Under the pieces are notes generated by a model. That model was not told the DNA's origin. It did not search any database and saw only the letters and a program-made list of their open reading frames with translations. A program made the position numbers and the translations under genes. This document shows, in pieces, positions 42,617 through 51,593 of a stretch of DNA of 64,000 bases (position 1 is the first letter of the stretch; every line of letters starts with the position of its first letter). This stretch comes from JBASEY01 sp964404285. Lineage in GTDB: Bacteria; CSSED10-310. The stretch is taken from positions 1 through 64,000 of the forward strand of contig CAYOJK010000001.1 of the NCBI GenBank assembly GCA_964404285.1, written 5' to 3'.

Positions 42617-44448
42617 ATCTTTCATCTGCTATTGAAACAGCGCCGAATCTGCCTGGCGCCTATCGGTTTCGTGATAGTAAAGGGATTGTCATATATGTTG
42701 GCAAAGCCCAAAATTTGCGAAACCGAATTCGCAGCCATCTGAGTTCTCATGATGAAAGTCCAAGTCACCAAATAATGATTGATAGAGCTTCTTTTGTTGA
42801 CTGGATTATTACTCCTAACGATGTTGAAGCGCTTCTACTGGAAGATATGCTGATAAAAAAGCATCGACCGCCTTTCAATATTCGTTTTCGTGATGACAAG
42901 CGTTATCCTATTTTGCGTTTGAGCGTTCAAGAAGATTTTCCGACGCTGACAAAAGTCAGGCGATTTGAGAGGGATGGCGCCCTCTATTTTGGGCCTTATA
43001 CCTCCGGTAAAACGCTTCGTTCTGTTCTTCAGGCTATCGATAAATATTTTCCTCTTCGAAAATGCCAAGGAATACTGAACAGGCTGGAACGAGGATGTTT
43101 GAATTTCCAAATGAAAAAATGTCCGGGTATATGTCGTGGAAACGTAAGCTACGAAGAGTATCGTCATACAGTCAATCAGGTTCAGTTGTTATTATCGGGA
43201 CGAAGCGATGAATTGATCCATCAGCTCGAGCAGGAGATGATAACGTTTTCTGAACAATTAAACTTTGAAGCTGCGGCAGTTCGTCGAGATCAGTTGGAGG
43301 GAATACGAAATATTTCGGGTGGACGCAAATTACTATTCCCTAAACCTATCGATATAGATGTTTTTGCTTTTGAACACACAGATATGGAAGGGCATGCAGA
43401 GATTCTTTTTATTCGCTCTGGAATGCTTTCTGGTAATGCTCATGTGCGCCTACAACTCGACCAACCGTTGCCTTTAGAAAAAATTGCCGAACATGTTATG
43501 GTGCATTACTATGGGAAACAACCACCTATCCCTACAACAGTTCTTACCAGTTGTCTTCCTGATGAAGTTGAGACTATAGAGTCCTATTTAAAAACGCTAT
43601 CTGGTAGAAGAGTCCGGATTCTATGTAGAACTCGTGGACTACAAGCCCGACTAATTCGATTAGCTGCATCCAACTTGAAACTGCATAGAAGCATAGACTC
43701 TTATTTGCCACCCGTTTCGGATACGACACACGCACTTCAGAGCTTGTTAGAGCTAGGAAAACCTCCTCTACGAATTGAAGCGATCGATATATCGGAAAGC
43801 CAAGGAAAACATGCCGTTGGCTCGGTTATCTCATTTTTTAACGGGCAACCTGAAAAGTCTCGCTACCGACGCTATAAGTTGACTTCTGATTCAGCAAAAT
43901 CCGATATTGACCGAATTCGCCAGGTATTTCGTCGCCGCCTAACTGGCTCCGTAAGCACTCGTCAAGAACCTCCTGATCTTTTCTTGATCGATGGTGGATT
44001 CTTGCAACTAAACGCGGCATTAGACGTATTAATTGAACTGGAGCTGAACCATATTCCTGTTATTTCTCTAGTAAAAGCACGAAACAATCGTCAAAATGAG
44101 GCAATTTTTCTTCGAGATGGCACAGAAATCATTCTTGACTCCGATCAACAGGTCACCCTTTATCTCGACAGAATCCGTGATGAAGCTCACAGATTTGCGA
44201 TAACCTATCACAGGCTGCTTCGTGATAAAGCAATGCTTCGATCGACACTGACAAGTATTCCTGGTATTGGGCCAAGCACAAGAAAGGCGCTATTAAAATA
44301 TTTTGGCTCAGTAGATGCAATAAAAGTTGCTTCGATAGAAGAGATTTCTGCTATACCTGGATTTGGCCGACGGAGAGCTCAAAAACTGAAGGAATCACTT
44401 TTAAAAGCGCATAAATCGGGACAAACCGATAACGTCTCGACTTCTTAG
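42595..44448 (+). CDS. uvrC: Excinuclease ABC subunit C (start codon non-canonical)
   Basis: UvrC makes both incisions in nucleotide excision repair. The GIY-YIG domain at the N-terminus (PGAYRF, IVIYVGKAQNLRNRIRSHL), a UVR motif, the RNase H-like endonuclease (AIDISESQGKHAVGS, DLFLIDGG) and the C-terminal (HhH)2 (SIPGIGPSTRKALLKYF) are all present, giving about 617 residues. The GIY-YIG part is upstream of the first in-frame TTG (42715). Between a stop at 42574-42576 and that core there is no ATG, GTG or TTG. The best candidate is ATC at 42595, six bases after a strong AGGGAGGT (42581-42588). Confidence 0.85.
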   Translation: MEESPFIDLSSAIETAPNLPGAYRFRDSKGIVIYVGKAQNLRNRIRSHLSSHDESPSHQIMIDRASFVDWIITPNDVEALLLEDMLIKKHRPPFNIRFRDDKRYPILRLSVQEDFPTLTKVRRFERDGALYFGPYTSGKTLRSVLQAIDKYFPLRKCQGILNRLERGCLNFQMKKCPGICRGNVSYEEYRHTVNQVQLLLSGRSDELIHQLEQEMITFSEQLNFEAAAVRRDQLEGIRNISGGRKLLFPKPIDIDVFAFEHTDMEGHAEILFIRSGMLSGNAHVRLQLDQPLPLEKIAEHVMVHYYGKQPPIPTTVLTSCLPDEVETIESYLKTLSGRRVRILCRTRGLQARLIRLAASNLKLHRSIDSYLPPVSDTTHALQSLLELGKPPLRIEAIDISESQGKHAVGSVISFFNGQPEKSRYRRYKLTSDSAKSDIDRIRQVFRRRLTGSVSTRQEPPDLFLIDGGFLQLNAALDVLIELELNHIPVISLVKARNNRQNEAIFLRDGTEIILDSDQQVTLYLDRIRDEAHRFAITYHRLLRDKAMLRSTLTSIPGIGPSTRKALLKYFGSVDAIKVASIEEISAIPGFGRRRAQKLKESLLKAHKSGQTDNVSTS

Positions 44449-44489
44449 CTCTATTAAGAATGAAATGAATTATGTTAACGGATCAAGTT

Positions 44490-44505
44490 CGACATTCAGA
44501 TGTCG
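44490..44505. other. Hairpin between convergent uvrC and rplQ
   Basis: CGACAT and ATGTCG form a 6-pair stem with loop TCAG in the 95-base gap between the convergent genes. No T run follows on either strand, so termination is only possible. Nothing else is visible in the gap. Confidence 0.25.
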
Positions 44506-44543
44506 CTGGTAAAATCGTCAAGTTCGGAAAAGAATCCAGCTTT

Positions 44544-44927
44544 CTATTTTTTCTTATCTTTGACTTCAGATGTATCAGGAAGTAGGGAAACAACTGCCAT
44601 TTCAGCAGCATCACCTCTTCTTATTCCAATTTTATGAATTGCAGTGAACCCACCATCTCTATTTTTATATCGGGGAGCAATATCATCGAACAGTTTTGTC
44701 ACAACGGTTTTATTGGGAATAACCCTTAAGATCAGGCGGCGTGAGTGCAGATCATCTCGTTTTGCCAATGTGATTACGTAATCGACAAGTCTGCGTACTT
44801 CTTTTGCTTTAGGAAGTGTTGTTTGAATGCGTTCGTGGGTGATTATCGATTCCGTCATATTCCTCAGCATAGCATTTCTATGACTAGGGGTTCTTCCAAG
44901 CTTTCCTTTAATTTTTCTATGTCGCAT
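44544..44927 (-). CDS. rplQ: 50S ribosomal protein L17
   Basis: L17 sits near the peptide exit tunnel. The 127-residue protein has MRHRKIKGKLGRTPSHRNAM and ITHERIQTTLPKAKEVRRLV, typical of the bacterial family, with a short C-terminal extension ending in KDKKK. It is the last gene of the superoperon, 47 bases after rpoA. Confidence 0.98.
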   Translation of the reverse strand: MRHRKIKGKLGRTPSHRNAMLRNMTESIITHERIQTTLPKAKEVRRLVDYVITLAKRDDLHSRRLILRVIPNKTVVTKLFDDIAPRYKNRDGGFTAIHKIGIRRGDAAEMAVVSLLPDTSEVKDKKK

Positions 44928-44974
44928 AATCTGTTCCTTTTTTTTTGTATACAGGCAATCTAAACCAGGTGGAA

Positions 44975-46000
44975 TTAATTCATTTCATCGGATTCAGAGT
45001 CATCATTTTCTTCAGCATCTTTATCTCTAGCCGGAAATCCATACTGCGTCACTTCCATTGTGAAATGTAAACCCAGGCTTTCGAGGATTCCCTTGAGTTC
45101 ATTAAGAGATTTTTTGCCGAAATTTTTGGTTTTAAGCATTTCTGCTTCAGAACGCTGAACCAATTCGTAGATTTTTTTGATATTTGAATTTTTCAAACAA
45201 TTCTGTGACCGCATTGACAGTTCAAGCTCATCGACACCTCGACCCAAGTTTTTAACAATTTCTTCGAATTGTTCATCCTGTTTTTCATCTTCTTCTACAT
45301 GGGTATCTTCAAAATCTACGAACAAAGAAAACTGATCTCGAAGTATCTGTGCTGCTAAGCTAACCGTTTCATCAGGTCTCATTGAGCCATCAGTAAATAT
45401 TTCCATTATCAGTCTGTCATAATCGGTATCACGTCCTAGTCGAGCTGCTTCAATACTGAATCTTGCTTTTCGCACTGGTGAAAACACAGCGTCAATAGGG
45501 ATGACCCCGATTGGCTGATCTTCCTCATGATGATTTTCTGCTGTTTTAAAGCCGCGTCCTTTTTGCACCTTCATTTCGATTCTGATTTTGCCATTTCGAT
45601 CCAGAGTAGCAATATGCAATTCAGGATTGAGGATTTCTACGTCAGCATCTATTTGAATGTCTGCAGCCGTTGCTATGCCGGGTCCTGACTTTTCCAACAC
45701 GATGGTTTTTGCATGATCGACATTCAGTTTTAGGATCATTTGTTTAATATTGAGAATTATATTAGTGACATCCTCCACAACATCGGGAATTGTCGTAAAT
45801 TCATGCAACACTCCATCCAGTCGAACCGATGTCACAGCAGCGCCGGGTATAGACGATAAAATAACCCGACGCAACGCATTGCCCAGAGTAACTCCATACC
45901 CTCGTTCTAATGGCTCCGCCCAAAACTTGCCATAACAAGTTGTCAGTGTATCGAAGTCCACGTTCAGTCTTCTTGGTTTTTGTAAATTTTTCCACTGCAT
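44975..46000 (-). CDS. rpoA: RNA polymerase alpha subunit
   Basis: Alpha nucleates RNA polymerase assembly. The 341-residue protein has the N-terminal dimerisation domain (FWAEPLERGYGVTLGNALRRVIL) and a C-terminal domain with two helix-hairpin-helix elements (DELELSMRSQNCLKNSNIK, KNFGKKSLNELKGILESLGL) that contacts UP elements and activators. The linker is acidic. The ATG at 46000 has GAGGAGG upstream; an open extension to 46177 is not part of the gene. It lies between rpsD and rplQ as usual. Confidence 0.97.
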   Translation of the reverse strand: MQWKNLQKPRRLNVDFDTLTTCYGKFWAEPLERGYGVTLGNALRRVILSSIPGAAVTSVRLDGVLHEFTTIPDVVEDVTNIILNIKQMILKLNVDHAKTIVLEKSGPGIATAADIQIDADVEILNPELHIATLDRNGKIRIEMKVQKGRGFKTAENHHEEDQPIGVIPIDAVFSPVRKARFSIEAARLGRDTDYDRLIMEIFTDGSMRPDETVSLAAQILRDQFSLFVDFEDTHVEEDEKQDEQFEEIVKNLGRGVDELELSMRSQNCLKNSNIKKIYELVQRSEAEMLKTKNFGKKSLNELKGILESLGLHFTMEVTQYGFPARDKDAEENDDSESDEMN

Positions 46001-46037
46001 GGACCGAATGCCTCCTCTTAAATAACCAAAACAAAAA

Positions 46038-46658
46038 TCATTTCGAGAAAAACTCGACGATAAGCTGTTCCTGAATCGGATGAGTAATCGCTTCTCTGGT
46101 TGGTTCTGCCAGGATTTCAGCTCGTTTATTTTCCCGGTCAACTGTGATCCAGTCCGGTATCTCCGGCGCCGATTCAATAGCCGCCATTATCGGCACAATT
46201 TCTCGGCTTTTTTCCTTGATTTCAATAACATCTCCAACTTCCATCAAGCAGGATGGGATATCTAATCTGCGTCCATTCACTACAATATGTCCATGGCTGA
46301 CCAGTTGACGAGCCTGTCTTCTAGATGAGGCAAATCCAGCTCTATACACTATATTATCAAGCCGTAATTCAAGTAGTTTCATGAAATTATGCCCTGTAAC
46401 CCCTTTCATTCGCTCTGCTTTTTCGAATAAAAGTCGGAATTGTTTTTCCATAAGGCCGTACATTCGTTTCACTTTTTGTTTTTCTCTGAGCTGAATACCG
46501 TAGTTTGTTACTCTCACTCTTTTCTGTCCGTGCTGGCCGGGAGGATAACTTCTACGATCAAATGAGCATTTTTCGGAAAAGCAACGATTGCCTTTAAGAA
46601 AAAGCTTTTCTCCCTCACGGCGACAAAGCCTACACACTGATTCTGTATATCTGGCCAA
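46038..46658 (-). CDS. rpsD: 30S ribosomal protein S4
   Basis: S4 is a primary 16S rRNA binder. The 206-residue protein has an N-terminal four-cysteine zinc-site pattern, C9, C12, C26 and C33 (SVCRLCRREG, then NRCFSEKC). The S4 domain is LELRLDNIVYRAGFASSRRQ. Keeping the cysteines marks it as the zinc (C+) form. It lies 60 bases after rpsK. Confidence 0.98.
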   Translation of the reverse strand: MARYTESVCRLCRREGEKLFLKGNRCFSEKCSFDRRSYPPGQHGQKRVRVTNYGIQLREKQKVKRMYGLMEKQFRLLFEKAERMKGVTGHNFMKLLELRLDNIVYRAGFASSRRQARQLVSHGHIVVNGRRLDIPSCLMEVGDVIEIKEKSREIVPIMAAIESAPEIPDWITVDRENKRAEILAEPTREAITHPIQEQLIVEFFSK

Positions 46659-46718
46659 GACTCAATCTCCTCTATCAATAATATGATACTGTTTGTTCAT
46701 TATTGTTTTCCTATCCAA

Positions 46719-47111
46719 TTATACTCGTCTGCGTTTTGGAGGTCTACAGCCGTTATGCGGGATTGGTGTAACGTCTCTAATAGCTTTTACTTCCAATCCT
46801 GCTGCTTGTAGAGCTCTAATAGCAGATTCTCTTCCAGCCCCAGGCCCCTTGACATAGACTTCTATGTATTTAAGCCCATACTCCATAGCTCTTGTTGCAG
46901 CATTTTTTGCAACCAATTGAGCAGCAAAGGGAGTAGATTTTCTGGATCCCTTTTGGCCTGAAACCCCTGAAGATGACCAGCCAAGGGTGTTACCCTGCAT
47001 ATCTGTAATAGTTACAATCGTATTGTTAAACGTCGACTGGATATGAGCAATACCTTGTCGAACGTCACGTTTTACGGCTTTTTTTCCGGTTCGTTTTCGC
47101 TGTTTGGCCAT
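46719..47111 (-). CDS. rpsK: 30S ribosomal protein S11
   Basis: S11 lies on the 30S platform by the E site. The 130-residue protein has GIAHIQSTFNNTIVTITD, KNAATRAMEYGLKYIEVYVK and ends THIS-family style with DVTPIPHNGCRPPKRRRV. Length and motifs are normal. It is 18 bases downstream of rpsM. Confidence 0.98.
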   Translation of the reverse strand: MAKQRKRTGKKAVKRDVRQGIAHIQSTFNNTIVTITDMQGNTLGWSSSGVSGQKGSRKSTPFAAQLVAKNAATRAMEYGLKYIEVYVKGPGAGRESAIRALQAAGLEVKAIRDVTPIPHNGCRPPKRRRV

Positions 47112-47129
47112 TGTCTATCTCCCTGTAAC

Positions 47130-47498
47130 CTACTTTTTCTTACCGCCGATTCTGGCTTTTTTACCTTTGCGTGTGCGAGCATTCGTATGTGTTCGCTGGC
47201 CTCTGACCGGTAAGCCACGACGATGGCGAAGACCTTTGTATGTCCCCAAATCCATCAGCCGTTTGATACTGACCTGAACTTCCTGACGTAACACACCTTC
47301 AACTTTATATTCATTCTCGATTAGCTCACGTAAACGCCTAACCTCTGCTTCAGTCAAATCACTCACCTTGGTGTCCGGATTGATTCCGGTTTTGGCTAGT
47401 AACTGCTGCGAACTGGTCAGGCCAATCCCATAAATACCGGTCAACGCAATTTCTACTCGCTTGTTTTTATTAAGGTCAATACCTGCAATACGTGCCAT
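47130..47498 (-). CDS. rpsM: 30S ribosomal protein S13
   Basis: S13 forms bridge contacts at the head of the 30S subunit. The 122-residue protein starts ARIAGIDLNKNKRVEIALT and has YGIGLTSSQQLL and the C-terminal RHRRGLPVRGQRTHTNART. A GGAGGAGA site precedes the ATG. It follows rpmJ by 26 bases. Confidence 0.98.
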   Translation of the reverse strand: MARIAGIDLNKNKRVEIALTGIYGIGLTSSQQLLAKTGINPDTKVSDLTEAEVRRLRELIENEYKVEGVLRQEVQVSIKRLMDLGTYKGLRHRRGLPVRGQRTHTNARTRKGKKARIGGKKK

Positions 47499-47524
47499 TC
47501 TCTCCTCCTGGTTCCGGGCAGACT

Positions 47525-47638
47525 TTATCCTTGCCGTTGCTTGTGCTTAGGAATAACACAAATCACCCGGACAATTCCATGACGTCTGATTATCTTGCAT
47601 TTATCGCAAATTTTTTTGACAGATGCTTTTACTTTCAT
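47525..47638 (-). CDS. rpmJ: 50S ribosomal protein L36
   Basis: This 37-residue protein reads MKVKASVKKICDKC followed by KIIRRHGIVRVICVI and ends PKHKQRQG, the standard L36 sequence. The zinc ligands C11, C14, C27 and H32 are kept. Its ATG overlaps the map stop codon (ATGA), so it is translationally coupled. infA, which often sits between map and rpmJ, is absent. Confidence 0.96.
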   Translation of the reverse strand: MKVKASVKKICDKCKIIRRHGIVRVICVIPKHKQRQG

Positions 47639-48438
47639 TTTATTACTCCACAATCACTCAAAATTACCGTTTTTTTTTGATACGCCTGTTTTTTCCGCAC
47701 ACTCAATATCTCCGGTTCACCACCCTGAACAACTATCGAGTGTTCAAAATGAGCAGATAAGCTACCATCTTTTGTTACCGCTGTCCACCCATCTTGAAGA
47801 ATTTCAACTTCCTCACCCCCCATATTGACCATCGGCTCGATTGCAAGCACCATTCCTTCGCGTAAGCGAGCCCCTAGACCCGCAGGCCCATAGTTCGGAA
47901 TTTGAGGATCTTCATGTAATTCACGACCAATGCCGTGCCCAACAAATATTTTAACAACCGAAAAACCTTCATTCTCAACATGCGTCTGAATAGCATGGCC
48001 AATATCGTATACGCGGTTTCCGACAACTGCCTGTCGAATCCCTAAATATAAAGCTTCTTCAGTAATCCGAATCAGTTTCTGTGATTCTGAAGAAATTTCT
48101 CCCACAGGAAACGTTGCTGCTGAATCGCCATAATATCCTTTGTATTTGACTCCAACATCACAACTGACAATATCTCCAATCATTAACTTTCTTGGACCAG
48201 GAATTCCATGCACAATTTCGTCATTGACTGAGATGCACAATGCATTTGGAAATCCTCTATATCCTTTGAAGGCAGGTTTGCCGGAACGCGAAAGAATATG
48301 ATCCTCACAACATTGGTCAAGATAGGCTGTCGTAACGCCCGGGCTGATATTGTCCTGAATCAAATCAAGCGTTTCTGCAACAATTTGGTTTGCTTGCCTC
48401 AAGATATCTATTTCAGCCGATGACCTCAGAAAAATCAT
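47635..48438 (-). CDS. map: Methionine aminopeptidase type I
   Basis: Map removes the initiator methionine from new proteins. The 267-residue protein has CISVNDEIVHGIPG, metal ligands in DIVSCDVGVKYKGYYGDSA, GHGIGRELHEDP and AIEPMVNM, and the last glutamate in AHFEHSIVV. The ATG at 48438 overlaps the adk stop (ATGA) and has AGGAG eight bases upstream, which is better than a GTG at 48447. Confidence 0.96.
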   Translation of the reverse strand: MIFLRSSAEIDILRQANQIVAETLDLIQDNISPGVTTAYLDQCCEDHILSRSGKPAFKGYRGFPNALCISVNDEIVHGIPGPRKLMIGDIVSCDVGVKYKGYYGDSAATFPVGEISSESQKLIRITEEALYLGIRQAVVGNRVYDIGHAIQTHVENEGFSVVKIFVGHGIGRELHEDPQIPNYGPAGLGARLREGMVLAIEPMVNMGGEEVEILQDGWTAVTKDGSLSAHFEHSIVVQGGEPEILSVRKKQAYQKKTVILSDCGVIK

Positions 48439-49112
48439 TTGAAACACTCCTGGCTCAACACCTTCGCTATCCGTTCTGCAACAATATCCGGTGTCTCATT
48501 ATCATGTTGACCAGCGTTGATTCGGAAGCACTTAATCGTGGGATGCTTTTGATAAAAATCAATTACTGGAGCCGTCTCCTTATGATACAAACGTATTCGA
48601 GCTGCTGCTGTCTCAATATCATCATCTTTACGAATGATTAACGATCCTCCACAAGCGTCACAGATATTGTCCTGCGCCGGTGAATTAAAAGACATATGAT
48701 ACATAGCGCCGCATTTTGAGCAGATTCGACGACCAGATAACCGCTTCAATACAACTTCGTCTTCGACATCTAAAACCAATACCTGATCAATTTTGACTTG
48801 ATTGATATCCAATGCCTTCGCCTGGGTGACAGTTCGAGGGAACCCATCCAGGATAAAGCCATTTTGACAATCCTTATCCTGGAGTCGGTTTTTGACAATT
48901 TGAATGACAATGTCATCCGGAACAAAAAGGCCGGCTGTAATATAATCAGCTGCTTTTTTGCCTATTGAGGACCCATTTTTAATTTCTTGTCTAAAAATAT
49001 CACCTGTCGAGATTTTTGGGATACCGAATTTTCGACTTAAATAGTCAGCTTGAGTTCCTTTGCCTGAACCCGGAGCGCCCAAAAATATGAAGCGATGACA
49101 GGTATTATACAT
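48435..49112 (-). CDS. adk: Adenylate kinase
   Basis: Adk interconverts ATP, AMP and ADP. The 225-residue long-form enzyme has Walker A LGAPGSGKGTQA (11-22), KISTGDIFR, FILDGFPRTVTQA, and a zinc-type LID with CSKCG and, further on, ICDACGG. The four cysteines suggest a structural metal. It begins just after secY and couples to map. Confidence 0.96.
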   Translation of the reverse strand: MYNTCHRFIFLGAPGSGKGTQADYLSRKFGIPKISTGDIFRQEIKNGSSIGKKAADYITAGLFVPDDIVIQIVKNRLQDKDCQNGFILDGFPRTVTQAKALDINQVKIDQVLVLDVEDEVVLKRLSGRRICSKCGAMYHMSFNSPAQDNICDACGGSLIIRKDDDIETAAARIRLYHKETAPVIDFYQKHPTIKCFRINAGQHDNETPDIVAERIAKVLSQECFK

Positions 49113-49117
49113 AATGA

Positions 49118-50431
49118 TTATCTTCGTCCTCCACGTATTCTACCCTTACGCAGAAAACCGTTGTAATGACGCATTAAAAGATGCGATTCAATCTGTTGAA
49201 TAGTGTCAAGACCGACACCCACGACAATCAATAGGGCTGTGCCGCCAAAGTAGAACTGAACATCCATAAATCGATATAAGAACGTCGGAAGAACCGCTAT
49301 CGCCGCTAAGAAAACAGCTCCTACCAACGTCACACGAGTCAGCACTCGATCGATATATTGTGATGTGTTTCTGCCTGGCCGGATACCGGGTATAAACCCC
49401 CCATATTTTTTCATATTATCAGCAAGATCCACCGGGTTAAAAATGATAGCGGTATAGAAAAAAGTAAAAAATATAATAGCCGCTATGTACAAAACATTAT
49501 AAAGCAATGATCCCGGCGCCAGGTTATCGACCAACCACTGCACGATCACCCTGTCTTCTGAAGAAATAAATTTTAGAATCGTGACAGGGAACATGATAAT
49601 CGATGATGCAAAAATAACCGGCATGACGCCCGCAGAATTGATTCCGATCGGAATATGAGTGCTTGAACCACCCATCATTTTTTTACCGACCACTCTTTTC
49701 GCGTATTGCACCGGCAAACGTCTTTGCGCCTGTTGCATAGTTACTGTTCCAGCAGTCACTATAATGATGATTAGTATAATAAGAATCAGACTTGTTAAAC
49801 GCATTTCAGCTCTAATAACCTGCTGAACCGTACGAATGAAGCTTCTTGGAACGCCGGATACAATTCCTGAAAAAATGATAAGTGAGATACCGTTTCCAAT
49901 TCCTCTATCAGTGATCTGTTCTCCCAACCACATGATAAATGATGTGCCTGCTGTCAGAGTGATCATCGTCATCAGACGGAAACCCCAGCCTCCGCCGCCT
50001 TTGATAAGCGATCCTTGATGCATGCCTTCAAGACCGATTGCGATACCTAAAGATTGGATCAACGACAAGCCAATGGTGCCATAGCGGGTATATTGGGTAA
50101 TTTTTTTTCGGCCCGCTTCACCTTCTTTCGATAGGCGTTCCAAGGCGGGAACGACCACCGTCATCAATTGAAGTATAATCGATGCGCTGATATACGGCAT
50201 AATTCCCAGTGCGAACACTGTCATCTGATTAAAAGCCCCGCCGGAAAACATATCCAGAAATCCGAAAATACCTTCGGTATGTTGCGCCATAAAATTGGCC
50301 AGCATCGCACTATCGATTCCCGGGATAGGGATATGAGTTCCCATGCGGTAAACCGACAACAACGCCAGCGTATACAGAATTCTTCGTCTAAGTTCCGGAA
50401 TTTTAAAGATGTTCCTGATTGACTCCCACAC
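49118..50431 (-). CDS. secY: Protein translocase subunit SecY
   Basis: SecY is the channel of the Sec translocon. The 437-residue protein has ten hydrophobic segments, GTHIPIPGID at the first helix, the plug region GGAFNQMTVFALGIMPYISA, and DLADNMKKYGGFIPGIRPG with the cytoplasmic loop that touches the ribosome. The GTG start shares one base with the rplO stop codon, with GAGGAG upstream. Confidence 0.97.
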   Translation of the reverse strand: MWESIRNIFKIPELRRRILYTLALLSVYRMGTHIPIPGIDSAMLANFMAQHTEGIFGFLDMFSGGAFNQMTVFALGIMPYISASIILQLMTVVVPALERLSKEGEAGRKKITQYTRYGTIGLSLIQSLGIAIGLEGMHQGSLIKGGGGWGFRLMTMITLTAGTSFIMWLGEQITDRGIGNGISLIIFSGIVSGVPRSFIRTVQQVIRAEMRLTSLILIILIIIIVTAGTVTMQQAQRRLPVQYAKRVVGKKMMGGSSTHIPIGINSAGVMPVIFASSIIMFPVTILKFISSEDRVIVQWLVDNLAPGSLLYNVLYIAAIIFFTFFYTAIIFNPVDLADNMKKYGGFIPGIRPGRNTSQYIDRVLTRVTLVGAVFLAAIAVLPTFLYRFMDVQFYFGGTALLIVVGVGLDTIQQIESHLLMRHYNGFLRKGRIRGGRR

Positions 50432-50877
50432 TATGAAAGCTCCTCGGTAGTTCCACCCGCCTTTTGAATTTTTTCAATGGCTGTTTTTGAAAATTTGTGG
50501 GCTTTAACATTCAAAGCCTTATTCAATTCACCATGACCTAAAATTTTAACTCCATCCTGAATCGTCTTGATTATTTTTTTCTCGAAAAGAAGGTCTGGAG
50601 TAATCGTCTCATTTTCTTCAAATCGATCTTGAAGCGTACCAATATTCACAGGCGCGTATTTTTTCTCAGTATAATTGGTAAAACCTCTTTTAGGCAGTCT
50701 TCTGTATAAAGGCATTTGACCACCTTCAAAACCTCGTCTTACTCGGCCTCCGGAACGAGCTTTCTGTCCTTTGGTGCCTCTCGTTGCCGTGGTGCCCCAT
50801 CCCGAAGCATTGCCTCGCCCGACTCTTTTGATTTTTTTTCGAGCGCCTTTTGCTGTTTCCAAAGTATGTAAATTCAT
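50431..50877 (-). CDS. rplO: 50S ribosomal protein L15
   Basis: L15 has a long basic N-terminal tail that enters 23S rRNA: KKIKRVGRGNASGWGTTATR and GQKARSGGRVRRGFEGGQMP. The 148-residue product from the ATG at 50877 has GAGGT upstream; an ATG 15 bases earlier overlaps the rpmD stop and is less likely. Length fits the family. Confidence 0.97.
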   Translation of the reverse strand: MNLHTLETAKGARKKIKRVGRGNASGWGTTATRGTKGQKARSGGRVRRGFEGGQMPLYRRLPKRGFTNYTEKKYAPVNIGTLQDRFEENETITPDLLFEKKIIKTIQDGVKILGHGELNKALNVKAHKFSKTAIEKIQKAGGTTEELS

Positions 50878-50888
50878 AACGGTAAACC

Positions 50889-51077
50889 TCATTCGTTTAT
50901 TTCTTCGACTTCCAGCAAATGAATGACTTTTTTGACCATGCCTCTAATTTCCGGAGTATTGGATCGAATAACTGTTTGGTTCAATTTCTTCAGACCGATA
51001 CCCAGCAAGACAGGTTCAAATTTTTTGCATCCTCCAATATTGCTTTTTACCCAGGTAATTTTCAGTTTTTCAGCCAT
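50889..51077 (-). CDS. rpmD: 50S ribosomal protein L30
   Basis: This is a 62-residue protein with KITWVKSNIGG, LGIGLKKLNQTVIRSNTPEI and RGMVKKVIHLLEV, typical of short bacterial L30. It sits between rpsE and rplO as expected. Confidence 0.96.
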   Translation of the reverse strand: MAEKLKITWVKSNIGGCKKFEPVLLGIGLKKLNQTVIRSNTPEIRGMVKKVIHLLEVEEINE

Positions 51078-51094
51078 TTCAGCCTCATTTCTTA

Positions 51095-51580
51095 TCAGAT
51101 TTCCGTGCCGCGCAGGCGTTCAACTTTTTCTTTACTTAACAAGCTTTCAAGGCCGGCTAGGGTCGCTTTCACCATATTTCCCTTGTTATTTGAACCAAGA
51201 GATTTGGTCAGAATATCTTCAATCCCCATAGCTTCTAAGACTGCTCGCACGGGTCCCCCGGCAATAACCCCGGTTCCCTTTGCTGCCGGGCGCAACAATA
51301 CTCGTCCGGCTCCATATTGACCGATTACTGCATGAGGAATGGTTTTACCTAACATGGGGTATTTCACCATGGATTTTTTTGCTTTTTCAATACCTTTACG
51401 AATAGCTTCAGGCACTTCCTTTGCTTTTCCGAGGCCATACCCAACACTTCCAGCACCGTCGCCAACGACTACTACCACGCTGAAATTAAATCGGCGACCA
51501 CCTTTCGACACTTTGGCAACTCGCTTAATTCCCACTATTCTGTCTATAAATTCATAGTCTTCTTTACTTGGAATATTCAT
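51095..51580 (-). CDS. rpsE: 30S ribosomal protein S5
   Basis: S5 helps decoding accuracy and binds near the mRNA entry. The 161-residue protein has IVGIKRVAKVSKGGRRFNFS, VGYGLGKAKEVPEAIRKG and the C-terminal domain ILTKSLGSNNKGNMVKAT. The ATG at 51580 follows a GGGAG site; open sequence up to 51616 overlaps rplR and is not needed. No infrequent residues at the KGG loop are seen. Confidence 0.97.
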   Translation of the reverse strand: MNIPSKEDYEFIDRIVGIKRVAKVSKGGRRFNFSVVVVVGDGAGSVGYGLGKAKEVPEAIRKGIEKAKKSMVKYPMLGKTIPHAVIGQYGAGRVLLRPAAKGTGVIAGGPVRAVLEAMGIEDILTKSLGSNNKGNMVKATLAGLESLLSKEKVERLRGTEI

Positions 51581-51593
51581 CAAAAAACTCCCG

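Noticed and set aside
46003..46177. N-terminal extension of rpoA and similar extensions of rpsH, rplB and rpsE
   Set aside because: These stretches are open upstream of the true starts but overlap neighbouring genes and do not resemble the protein families; ribosome sites mark the inner ATGs.
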